Source: Siphlonurus alternatus
Lineage: Eukaryota > Arthropoda > Insecta > Ephemeroptera > Siphlonuridae
Direction of reading: 5' to 3'
Length of the DNA stretch: 64,000 nucleotides
Assembly (NCBI GenBank): GCA_949825025.1
Contig: OX463778.1
Location: forward strand, 1,316,501-1,380,500
The notes beneath the pieces are model-generated. The model did not search any database and was not told the origin of the DNA. It saw nothing but the letters and a program-made list of their open reading frames with translations. Each line of letters begins with the position of its first letter. Position 1 is the stretch's first letter. This document shows positions 19,140 through 52,883 of the stretch, piece by piece. Both the position numbers and the translations under genes were made by a program.

Positions 19140-19665
19140 TAATGCAGTACATTCAAGTTGAATAAGCACATCTTTGGGCCAAAGAGGTCCATTTTAAGCT
19201 GGTTTGGTCCACTTTGGGCTACCTTTACCAATGCAGTACATTCAGGGTGGATCGGCACATCTTTGGGCAAAAGAGGTCCATTTTAAGCTGTTTTGGTCCA
19301 CTTTGGGCTACCTTTACCAATGCAGTACATTCAGGGTGGATCGGCACATCTTTGGGCAAAGGAGGTCCATTTTAAGCTGGTTTGGTCCACTTTGGGCTAC
19401 CTTTACCAATGCAGTATATTCAGGGTGGATTGGCACATCTTTGGGCAAAAGAGGTCAATTTTAAGCAGTTTTGGTCCACTTTGGGCTACCTAAACCAATG
19501 CAGTATATTCAGGGTGGATCGGCACATCTTTGGGCAAAAGAGGTCCATTTTAAGCTGTTTTGGTCCACTTTAGGCTACCTTAGCCAATGCAGTATATTCA
19601 GGGTGGATCGGCACATCTTTGGGCAAAAGAGGTCCATTTTAAGCTGTTTTGGTCTATTTTGAGCT
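19140..19665 (+). repeat. 89-bp tandem repeat array, second block of copy A
   Basis: About six head-to-tail units of the same 89-bp sequence, with starts spaced 89 bp apart (19204, 19293, 19382, 19471). It is matched by the block at 31280-31800 in copy B. Confidence 0.9.
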
Positions 19666-20055
19666 ATATAAGCGTACTGGGGACAACCAGGGTAGAAAAG
19701 GTCAAGTTTGGGCAAATTTGGTCAATTTCCAGCTTGTTTAAGCATGGCATAGTTGGTTCAAACTGATCCATAATGAGCTACATAGAGCTATGGATTAAGT
19801 GGTGTATTGGTCCAGTTAGGGTTATATTGGGCTATTACAGCTCAATGTTACTTTTTTTGCTAGCCCAGATTTGCCCAAAATCGGCCAATTAGGTGCCTGT
19901 CGGAGTCTAATTGGGCTAGCAAAATTTTGGTCTTATTTGAGCTGATAAGCCCAAAGTGTAGTCAAAATTTATACGTGGGTAAAGAATAAATTAGATTTAG
20001 ATTTTAACGCTCTGCGGCAAATGTGGCTAAACCACGGTGGCTCGCACCACCGTAG

Positions 20056-20655
20056 CAGGGACCGGATGCACGCGTTTTTTTCATGCATCCATGGATGCGC
20101 ATCCGGATGCAAATTTATTTTTCATGCATCTGGGATGCGCATCCGGATGCAAATTTATTTTCCATGCATCTGAGATGCGCATCCGGATGCATTAATTTTT
20201 TCCCGTGCATCTGGGATGCACGCGCGGATGCGGATGCAAGCCCATTTTTGCGCATCCGTGTGCATCTGCATCCGCATCCGATCTTTGGTTTTTATAATAC
20301 ACTTTGTTTCTTGTAATTTTTAAACTGCATGCAAGTGGCAAATAAAGTTAAAAAATATGCCTCGTCGTGTTAAAGATTTATTTAGAGGCAATTAGCAAAA
20401 AACCTGATAAAAAAGAGAAAAAAAAGTGTTAAATGGATGCAAATTTATTTTTCGTGCATCCGTGGATGCGCATCCGGATGCAAATTTATTTTTCATGCAT
20501 CTGGGATGCGCATCCGGATGCATTCATTTTTCCCCGTGCATCTAGGATGCGCATCCGGATGCATTCATTTTTTCCTGTGCATCTGGGATGCACGGATGCG
20601 GATGCAAGCCCATTTTTGCGCATCCGTGTGCATCTGCATCCGCATCCGATCCCTG
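20056..20655. mobile_element. hAT-like MITE with GGATGC-rich subterminal repeats
   Basis: Ends CAGGGACCGGATGC and GCATCCGATCCCTG are inverted, with the CAGGG start common in hAT elements. The adjoining 8-mers (CACCGTAG and CAATATAG) agree at only 5 of 8 positions, so the duplication is doubtful. The interior has two blocks (20063-20285, 20433-20651) of about 39-bp units containing GGATGCGCATCCGGATGC, a self-complementary motif. Confidence 0.6.
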
Positions 20656-20866
20656 CAATATAGTGCTCAACGCACTCTTAAATCCCCCGTAACTCTCCGC
20701 CCCCACCACCTCGGACGGCAGGGAGTTCCCACTCCCTCACTGTTCGGTTTATGAAGGAGTACTTTCCCACATCGCTTCCACTCTACCCCTGAACTCCATG
20801 CAGCTTCCACTGATGATCCCCCCCTCCCAATGTATCTATCCTTTCCTAGTTCTATCGCTAAACTGA

Positions 20867-20915
20867 AGATGGCAGGTTGGAGCGAGTTTACTAAACTCGC
20901 TCCAACCTGCCATCT
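20867..20915. repeat. Perfect 24-bp-arm hairpin
   Basis: AGATGGCAGGTTGGAGCGAG.. is followed after a single base by its exact complement. It lies within the decayed LINE region. Confidence 0.85.
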
Positions 20916-22004
20916 CCCTGTTAACTTTAAACAAATTTCCTAATCGGTTGCACCTTCTCCTTTCCTCGAGTAGCTCCCACTCCAAAAAGTCTGAATCATT
21001 TTCGACACGCTTTCATAATCTTTCCACACCTTTTTGTCATCTGCAACTAATCTCCATTTTCTCATTCTATAGTATGGTGAAAGACCCGTATAATCAACAT
21101 AATTCCATTTAAGACAATTAAAATAAATTTTATGTACTTCACGTATTTATATACAGATGAACACTATATATATACATATATATTATATTATTATATATGA
21201 GGTGCCGCAGATCAAACGGGCTTAAATCCCAAGCCCAACTGGAATTCAATTTTTAAGCCTCAATTTAATTAACACACAAAAAAAAAAAAAAAGCAGACTA
21301 CTTTTGAACATGGATTTGGAAATTAAGACTATATATAATAGTTAACTTTATATACATAATAATATATTTATATATTATACATTATATGGGTCCGGCCGGT
21401 GCGCGTGCTTAAAACTTTCAATAATATATTATTTCATTATTTTTTTCTTACATATTTTATAAGAATTTTTGAAAACATGCAAGCATGCAGATTCGATTAA
21501 TGTGAAGTAAAAAGTTGCATCTTAATTCCTGCATTATCACAACTTTAATTTTTGCTAAAAGTGTATTAAATTGTAATAATTATTGAACAAAAGGAAAAGC
21601 TCCCGTGTGCTTAATTACTATTTATGTTTTACAGTAATTGATTGATTAAATTTCTTATTGATTTCTGAGGTACGAGATAGACAGAAATAAGATATAATTA
21701 TTATATAAATTTTTAACCGATATATTAATATTTTTTTCTTGCACATGCATGCGCGTGGGGGGTAATCTCGTCGTGATGAATTTTGTACATTTATAAATTA
21801 TAATAATACACTTACTAATACTAATAATACTAATACTTATTAATACGTAATAATTATTACGTAATATAATAATTATAAAAAGTCCTGAACAGTTGAACAA
21901 ATATGATATATTATTACACTCGTTATATAGTTCAGTGTATTATTATTACTATATATATTATAATATTCAAAGTTTCATGCATGCTGCATTACATAAACGC
22001 TCTC

Positions 22005-22133
<129 letters not shown>

Positions 22134-22337
22134 AAGTAGTTTCAAGCTGCATGCAGAACTCAAATAAATTTTGATGATAAATTAAATTAAAAGTCAGAAT
22201 CCTGCCACTTAAAGAAAAAAATATATGATATTATACATTTGTAATTCAGATATTTTATACTAAATTAGGAAGAAGCTCAAAATATTAAATATTTAAAGTG
22301 AAAAAAGATAATTTTACATTTATTTATCAATCAGCTA

Positions 22338-22338
<1 letters not shown>

Positions 22339-22403
<65 letters not shown>
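22339..22403. repeat. (TA)n microsatellite
   Basis: Uninterrupted TA run about 360 bp upstream of the collagen start codon. Confidence 0.97.
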
Positions 22404-22407
<4 letters not shown>

Positions 22408-22763
22408 AATTGATATGTATTTTGTATAATATATATAAGCAGTGTGTCTTGGTATATCCCTCAATCCAAACACACTTACAAAAAATAATAATAATGATAA
22501 TACTGCTAAAAAAAAGTGCATGACCTTTATTCAAAACGACCTCTAGCTGTCTGTATTTACGTATAGTGTGTCTGGATAGTGTAAGTCTTATATAATATAC
22601 GCGTATACAGTATATAGCTTGAATAATGGTTATATAATATATTATTTGTTTCCTTGAGTTGAAGCAAATATCGTGTGAACGTTACGTTTTAAATTATTTT
22701 CATTAATACTCCAAAAATTACAGTGTTTTTTGAAGAGACTATATTTGAGCAGCAGCAACTATC

Positions 22764-45338
<22,575 letters not shown>

Positions 45339-46124
45339 CCTGACCTGCATCACCACCTTTTAGTTGCTTAGTAATTACGTATGTTTAATTTGTTATTTCT
45401 GTTCCGTAATTCAAATAATAAATAAAATGTAAATTTAAAGATCTCTCTATTTAAAAAAAAATATAACCCCATGATATACTCAAATATATTATATATATAT
45501 ACAGGGTGAGAAAGTCTTTGACATTTAATTGTAGCCTCAATTAATTTCTACAACATATATTTTAGTAAACACTTTCTATATACATCAATTTAAAGCCCTG
45601 GATTTGACTTTAAAATGTTAATTTGAAAAACTGATTGACAAAAGGATTTACGAACAAGTTGAAACAAGGTAAAAAGAGTGCTTTTACACTTCTTTTTCTG
45701 GGAGTTTCACGACTTCAGCAGCTTAAATTTTATGCATGTCAGACCTCTCTTGCTTAATGAATTTTTGATACCGAAATTACCATAAGGTTCCTCCTTATGA
45801 GCACCAATCGTAGCATATATGAGGCACGATATGTAACCACACCTCAAACTTTCTATGGTAGACTGCCAGGATGGCGGTCGTAATGCGCTGCTTGATTTCC
45901 AGCACGATAATTTGATCACGTTCTTAAGGTGGCACTACAAGATAAATAAGTCATGTGAAGAGATATCGGGGGACAGAGGGACCCACGGTTTGGGACCCTC
46001 AAGTCACAGTCAGTGGCCACGCAAAACCTTGTCCAGAAATGACAAGCTGCTTTTCGTAGTTTGGTCATTTTCTGAATATCTTCACTGGCCACTGACTGGG
46101 ACTTGTGACGTCATATTCTCGTCA
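45339..46124. other. 3' flank of the collagen gene, no further gene
   Basis: Contains the collagen 3' untranslated region (poly(A) signal near 45418). It is followed by sequence starting CAGGGTGAGAAAGTCTTTGA (45503) that has the look of a decayed DNA transposon end. No partner end or intact frame was found. Confidence 0.4.
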
Positions 46125-46218
46125 ATATTGTCACGATAGTCTAATTTATATTTATATAAATTGGACTACCTCTATTATACAACCCGCCTTGAATTTTAGC
46201 ACTTTGCAAGGTATGAGA

Positions 46219-47181
46219 TCAATAGTACTCGTCTTCTTGGAAGTAAATGTTAGCATACAAACATATATTTTTTTCTGAGATGAGACATTCTGAGATTTTA
46301 AGCTTATAATAATAAGTTATATCTTGTGTGGGAATTGATAAACTATATCCGTGTTTATCTATTTTATTATTTAGATTATTTAAATCTTCAATTAAAACTT
46401 GTACCGGTACTATCAACTGTGGTATTTTCTTATTTATACATGTATTTAGGACTTCATTTCTCTTTATATAATTTAACGTTTCAAATATACGTCTGGAATT
46501 TCTTTCCACTGCATCCATTGCTGAGAATACAATTTTCATCCACGTAAATGAACGTTCGTTTTCCCTATTCTCAACATTAGTTATAAACGTATTATAATCA
46601 GTTTTTAAATTTACTACTGCTTCTTTAACATTATTACTGAAATCTGCCATTTTATTTGAAATTTCCAAAATATTTTCGTGTTGTTCAATAACGCCTTGTT
46701 TAATATTATCTATACGTGCACGTAACTTCTGATTATCAGTATACAATTGGCGGAAGTCGGATTCAGTCACAATACTACAGCAAAAATGGAGGAATTTTCC
46801 AATAAATTCAAAAGCTCTCTTGTCTCTCTTTATCTCAGTCATATTTTCTAAAGCTGTATTCGACCTTAAGAGCTCATCGACTATTTTATTATCGATTGAA
46901 TCGATCCATTTCGATAGCTCACACCATTCTCCTTTTCCTGAATCTTTACAAGCAATTGACGATAAATTATATCTTTCAATACCTATGTTATGATTCGGAA
47001 AATGGCCTTGAAATACGAGTGGAATACTTCCTTCGTATAACAATACATGTGGCAGTTTTTTCCAATAGATTCCGGGCGTAATTTTAACTGGCACATCATA
47101 GTAATCATTTTTCTCGTTATCCATACAATTTATACTTTTATTTGTGGCCATTATAATTAATATAATTATTTGTAAAATCAT
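46219..47181 (-). pseudogene. Envelope fusion-protein-like frame (baculovirus F/errantivirus env type), truncated, antisense to the LTR
   Basis: A 320-residue open frame with a hydrophobic leader (residues 1-17), several NxS/T sites, a furin-type RDKR at about 119-122 followed directly by AFEFIGKFLHF (position of the fusion peptide), then a helical, coiled-coil-like stretch with a KMADF..NVKEAV segment. Order and motif match the F-like envelope of baculoviruses and insect errantiviruses. Members are usually 500-700 residues and end in a membrane anchor; here the frame stops at 320 with none. The last 15 or so codons lie in the U3 fragment shared with the right LTR, so the end is a junction product. 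An old, defective copy; no claim of function. Confidence 0.7.
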
Positions 47182-47207
47182 CTTTATTCCTATTTATATA
47201 GCGCTTT

Positions 47208-48887
47208 TTAAATTAATTTAACTGTATTATAATTTATTATAATACTTTACCACGACTTAATACAAAATTTGTCCTCAAATTTGACATTTAAATATTTCTA
47301 AGAAAAATTTGACATTTAAATATACAGGTTGAGAAAAACAACCTGTAAAATAATCTTATAATTTGTTAACTATTAAAAGTGCTAATTTTATAGTAAAATC
47401 AGTGATTTTCCTACGTCATATTGATAAAAAATTAAATTTATTTTTTTTAATTGCAAAAGTATTTGGAAAAAGTTATGTAAGTTTGTTGAAAAAAATAATA
47501 AAATGTGAAAAGTGCATCAATAGTGAAGAAAATACAAGAAGAATTCAAAAATTTTATTAAGTAATAAGTATATAATCATGTATAATTAGTGTAATATGAT
47601 GTCATATATTGAGAATTAATTAAATTTTATATACTGCCAAAATTTAATCTAAAATATGTTTTAATTAGCATATATAATATTGAAGGAAAAAATTTTGTAT
47701 TGATTTTTTTTAAAAATATTTATATATAAAGCCTATTATGTGTATAATTTTTGCAGTATGTACTGTTAAAATTAAAATATTTTATTTAGAAAAAGAAACA
47801 AACAAAGTTGTTGAGGAGAAAAAGAACAGAAATCGTTTATACAAGTGGTATAGAGGAAGATTCTCTCCCTTTTTTGTATAACATTATTTTTCAATTTTCA
47901 GTACTTTTTACTATCCGAAAATTACAAAATGTTTTTTATAATGTCCCTAATAATGCTGGGAGTCATAATAAATCATTTTTAAATCAATAAAAAATTAATT
48001 AAATTTACAGAAAAGAATTTTTGAACACTTCTCTCGAGTCCGATGCTACCGCGCACCGAGACCGGCGACTCCAGCCGCGTTCGCCGGTAAGGTTCCGAGA
48101 GAAGAAGAATCGATTTCTAAGGACTTTTCAAACTTTTTCTCCTCAAATAAATGTTCGTATTACAATTTTGATGTAATTATGATGTTATTTTAAAAATTTT
48201 CTCATATTAAAACTATTAAAAACTAATGAAAAAAATAGAACAAAAAAATGAAAGAAAAAAAAATCTATGTAACGATCACGTATGATAAAATATGATGTTA
48301 AAATAATTCTATACCAAATTTTAAAAGTTTTTTTTTAGCAATTTTATCTTTATGTATTTTGCTTAAATGTAATGTCAAGAAAAATTCTTTTACAAATAAT
48401 ATTTAATATAAAATTTAAAAATCTATAAATCTTATCTTTACGACTTTTTAGCCGTAGAAAATTATTATATTTTTTTCCTCCCCATTTTTCAATAGTAGCT
48501 GGCCTGTATATAAAGTCAACGCCCAATTCACATAGATTGAGAGGTGCTTTTCTTCATCTCTACGGCCAGCTATGACGTCATTTAATGATAAACATATTTT
48601 TTTTATTTATATATAAAACTATAATATACAGTGTCTATATTTTTAGCCATTTGAAAAAAAAAAGTAAATTAAATGAAACTTTGTAGTTTTAGTAAATGAT
48701 GTGAAATATTAAGTAAAATATTATTAAGAAGTAAAAATATACATTCCAAGATGTTTTTCTTAAAAATATTTAAATGTCAAATTTTTCTTAGAAATATTTA
48801 AATGTCAAATTTGAGGACAAATTTTGTATTAAGTCGTGGTAAAGTATTATAATAAATTATAATACAGTTAAATTAATTTAAAAAAAA
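47208..48887. repeat. Inverted pair of 116-bp identical arms, 1.45 kb apart
   Basis: The arms contain ATACTTTACCACGACTTAAT and a doubled AAATTTGACATTTAAATAT. The left arm starts 27 bp upstream of the envelope start codon. Either a TIR element inserted in the retroelement or a rearrangement duplicate. Between the arms is AT-rich DNA plus one GC-rich island (48024-48110). Confidence 0.75.
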
Positions 48888-49659
48888 AAAAAAATAGCAA
48901 CTTAAATTAATTAATTAAATTAATTAATTACTTTAATTAAGTAAATTTTTATTCAATTATAATTAGACAAAATAAATTAAAAACTAAATTATTTAGTAAA
49001 TTATTCAATTCAATAATTCAATTCAATTCAAATTATGAATTCAAGAGCTTTTTATGCATTTATTTAAATAAATCTTGGGATTGTATGCAACTATAGTATG
49101 CATGTTAATTTTTTGTAGTATAGAAATACAGTAGTGCTGTAGTGAAAGATAAAAATAATCAATAGAAAAGTTATTATAGAAATGCATTATTGTTGTTATA
49201 GATGTAACTGTGACTTGTGAACTTTTCCATTATAAGATTTCAAGACAAATTTTTGTCAAAAAAAAAAAAAAAAAAAAAAATTATTGTGTTAAAAATTAAT
49301 TTAAGTTGTGTTAAGTGTGATTCTATGGAAAATTGGTAATTGAATTGAAACATATTTTTTTTTATTTTTTTTTGTAAGGTCAAAATGTCAAAATAGGTTG
49401 AAAAATGATAAAATATAAATTTAAAATGGAAAAAAAAGAAAATACCAATTTTTCATCATTTTAATGAATTTAATAAGTATTATATAAGTATTCAATTTTT
49501 TTTCCGCTTGTTATTTTATGTATGGAAAAAAAAAAAAACACAGTAGGTAACACGAAGCGAGTTCTTTTGATCAGTTTAAAATTTTTTTTTTATAAATTTT
49601 AAAGTAACGAACTAAAAATATTGTTGGAAGTCAGGAGCCTTCCACTTTAAATCGGGGAG

Positions 49660-50471
49660 TGTCACGATAGTCTAATTTATATTTATATAAATTGGACTAC
49701 CTCTATTATACAACCCGCCTTGAATTTTAGCACTTTGCAAGGTATGAGATCAATAGTACTCGTCTTCTTGGAAGTAAATGTTAGCATACAAACATATATT
49801 TTTTATGTACTCACCACCTCTTCTAATGAGGGAAAGCCATCATTAACTGTTGCTTGCGCCTGGCGCCTTATGTCCTGCCCATCCTTGCTGGCGCCTGATG
49901 CCTTGCTCACCCTCATTCACGCATTGTGTTCTGCGCACCCTCACGGACGGGAGCAGGTCCATTAAGTTTTAGTACCCTGCTCCCGGAGCAAGTTAATAAA
50001 TTTTTATGTATTCCTGGGTACTATATAAGATGGTGTACCAGACGGATCAATCAGTCACTGCACTCGACTCTTTCACACTAAGTTATTGAGACTCGGCCTT
50101 TGCCCTCTCTCTTACACTATCGGACAGAGATGTTAACGCTTGCTGCCCTCAGCCCATACTGACTGATCCGTCTGCCCGCGGCGCTAAGAGCCAGCATCGC
50201 CAGATATGTAAGTTGACTCCCAAAACCATATGTATCGTGTCTTTGAGAGTTACCATATGTATCGTGTCTTTGAGATTTACCATATGTATCGTGTCTTTGA
50301 GATTTATGTAATAAAATATAATAATGTAGAATAAATACGGTCTATAATTTAAAGATAGATTAACGATTCCTCAAGTAGGGTTTACGGTCCTGGTGTCAGG
50401 GGGATTCTTATTAACAGAGAAATTAAGGACAAGGATAAGAAGATTATTAGAAGTCAGAATTCCTCGTGACA
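49660..50471 (+). repeat. Complete 812-bp LTR with promoter and poly(A) signal
   Basis: Starts TGTCACG and ends CGTGACA (7-bp inverted ends). TATATAAG at about 50024 is followed about 30 bp later by an initiator-like ATCAATCAGTCACTGC. Three CATATGTATCGTGTCTTTGA repeats lie at 50227-50300, then AATAAA-type signals near 50310-50335. Directly upstream is a GGGGAG polypurine end. Confidence 0.82.
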
Positions 50472-51089
50472 ATATATTTTACTCAAAATAGTCAAATTTA
50501 GGTAATATTTCTTGCGGAAGTGTAAGGTCATTCATATTTCAGCGTCACTATTTCACACATGGTCTCGTACTTCTCCTTCAGACCATTTTGTTAAGTTTAA
50601 AAACTAAATTTCAAACAGAAGAGCTGCAAACATCACACTTTTCGCTACTTCCGGAAGGAATGTCAAATTAATTTGGCTGTAGCATAGAGATAATTGGGTG
50701 TTGCACACTCGATTCACGAAGGAAGCAATTCTTACTCTATCCCCTACGAAAAAAAAAATCATCAGGTCTGATATCAGGTCATTGCATGGTTATCGCCAGC
50801 CTAATTCGATGACTGCACTAGAGTTAGCTGTGATTAGTTATAAGAAAACCTGGACATAAAACTTCTAATTTTAGTAGAAAACTTATTTATTGTAAATAGA
50901 ATTTAACGAATTACCTAATAGCAAATTGGGAAATATATTTAATAGGAATATTAATATATAGTATAATAGATGTAATGTATTGTTGTTGTCTTATACAGAG
51001 CATGCAGTGCATACACCTCTTTAAAATGTAGGTTAATTAGTCTATATATTATAATTATATGTCATCAATCAAAATTACCTATTTAAATT

Positions 51090-51445
51090 TTAAGGGTAAG
51101 GTAACGCCACCAATGTTAAAAAAAATCCCTCACACAAAAATTCTGAAAAAAATTTAAAATGTTCTCCTCTACACCCCCTATCAGTAGCTAAAATATCAGG
51201 TATACAAATTCGATCTAGTTTTTGAGTTATGAATTTTTAAAGTTGACTACTTTAACATGGAGAAATGGAAATCCCATGTTAAATTAGTCAACTTTAAAAA
51301 TTCATAACTCAAAAACTAGATCGAATTTGTATACCTGATATTTTAGCTGCTGATAGGGGGTGTAGAGGAGAACATTTTAATTTTTTTTCAAAATTTTTGT
51401 GTTAAGGATTTTTTTTTAACATTGGTGGCGTTACCTTACCCTTAA
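51090..51445. mobile_element. TTAA-flanked MITE, GGGTAAGG family, copy b
   Basis: TIR GGGTAAGGTAACGCCACCAA and its inverse (51094-51441). TTAA at 51090-51093 and 51442-51445. The arms pair through the whole length around CATGG at about 51260. The most symmetric of the three family members. It lies just downstream of the protease-homologue gene. Confidence 0.88.
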
Positions 51446-51591
51446 CATGACTTAAAAAAAAATATTGTTGTTAATAATTAATAACGATTATTTTAGGGTT
51501 AAATGATAAGCAGCAAAATATCAGAGATAAAAAGTATTGATACATTTTATTGTGAATTAAAGCTCACGACATTGTTTCAAACACATCAGGA

Positions 51592-52818
51592 CTAAGGTCT
51601 GATGGTCACTTCTCCGTTAGTCTCAATCCACCTGAGGAAGGAGGTGAGTCGAGTGAAGACTTGCGGAGAGCCTGTCTCGCACCCTGCCCACGAACCGAAG
51701 CTCGCCACTCCTATCAGGGTCTTCGCTCCGTCAACCTCGTCTATGGTCAAGGGTGTGCCAGGGTCACCCTGAAAAATTCACAATTATTATATAGTTCAAT
51801 CTGAATTTTTGTGCATATAGTTATCCTGTAAGGCATGCAACTTTCGAGTGCTGCGGGATGATACGATGTTGAAGTCTCTACAGTATTAAATTTGTTTCAT
51901 GCAAGATTTTCCTCAGCTTTAAATTAAAATCAACATTTTAGCATTGAAAAATTACAATGCTGCTTTACGTATTTATTATTGCAAAACACACACTATTAAT
52001 TTAACAAACTTAAATTTAATTAAGGTAACACTTTTTATTTCTTTTTTTAATTTTATTATATTTCCCTCATGAGTACATAAATAACAAGTCAGAGGTAGGA
52101 AATTCACAAACAGTCCAATAAGAACAAACCACTTCCCGAAGGTTGTGCAGTGAATCCCTGTGAACACAATTACTTAATTACTTATAAAAATAATTATGTT
52201 AATCATGACATGTGTGTCATTCAGCCAATATAATACATATTATAGTTATAAATTATAATTAATACTTTATAAATTCAATAAACTGCCTTAAATTTAAATA
52301 ACTATATAAGTCTATGTAGCTATATATAATATAGTAATTGCCAATTTCCCAATTAAGATCGTATTATTCGTAATATTTCAATGAAATTTACAACAAAATA
52401 AAGTTGTTTGAACGGTAAGGCAAAGAAGGAATAACACAAATATTTTACTGTTTCCCCCCTGCTAAATTTTTGTTTTCTATCTATATATTATACTTCTTAA
52501 ATGAGTATATAGAACTCAGTGGCATGCAGGGACGGAGAGTGCAGGAAAAGGCCAAGGCTGGCCTAACTGCTCGTACAAATCGTAGAATGTTGATAATGAG
52601 ATGAGAGGATAAGATGCTATTATACATTTTATAATAAATTTATAATATTGTGCATATAATATAATTATCCTTGACACCATTTTTGTACCCTTTCGAGTGT
52701 GGCCAGGTTTTTAAACCTTTTCAGTAAGAGTTATATCTTGCGACCATGGCTTATCAGGCGGCTCTCAGAAAACTTTCCTGCAGTACTTATATATAATGAT
52801 ATAATTATGTAAATATAT

Positions 52819-52883
<65 letters not shown>

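Larger units (their letters stand above)
15332..19979 (+). mobile_element. Large fold-back element, copy A, built on 89-bp repeats
   Basis: Both ends carry the inverted terminus CCCACGTATAAATTTTGACT, and a second copy (B, 30961-34461) lies in the opposite orientation. Layout: unique left arm (15332-16080), 89-bp units in reverse (16080-16312), a head-to-head switch at 16312/16313, 89-bp units forward (16313-16690), unique core (16735-19080), more forward 89-bp units (19140-19660), and right arm. The core is almost identical to B apart from a 1243-bp insertion (17787-19029). No transposase is recognised, so it is non-autonomous. The flanks (..GCTA and TAAAG..) show no full target duplication, unlike copy B. 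Confidence 0.85.
19984..21060 (-). mobile_element. Decayed LINE 3' end (CR1/jockey-like), interrupted by a hAT-like MITE
   Basis: On the minus strand near 20760-20660, conceptual translation gives a NRTVREW block, then (after a one-base frameshift) SLPSEVVGAESYGGFKSAL. This is the typical C-terminal end of LINE reverse transcriptases. The sequence resumes at 20055 beyond an inserted MITE and ends near 19985 in AAATCT-type repeats. GC content and codon order differ from the surrounding AT-rich DNA. It is heavily broken. Confidence 0.6.
46125..50475 (+). mobile_element. LTR retroelement remnant with 4-bp duplication ATAT
   Basis: Left border ATAT|TGTCACG at 46125-46129; right border CGTGACA|ATAT at 50471-50475. 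The left LTR is reduced to its first about 140 bp (46129-46270), identical to the start of the full right LTR (49660-50471). A purine run GGGGAG abuts the right LTR, as a polypurine tract should in a plus-oriented element. No gag or pol remains. The interior holds an antisense envelope frame and a 116-bp inverted pair (47208-47324, 48770-48887). Confidence 0.8.

Noticed and set aside
45503..46124. Possible Tc1/mariner-like transposase remnant on the minus strand
   Set aside because: A conceptual translation (VYHRKFEVWLHIVPHICYDW) is suggestive, but there are stops and no DDE signature could be identified. Left as unassigned.
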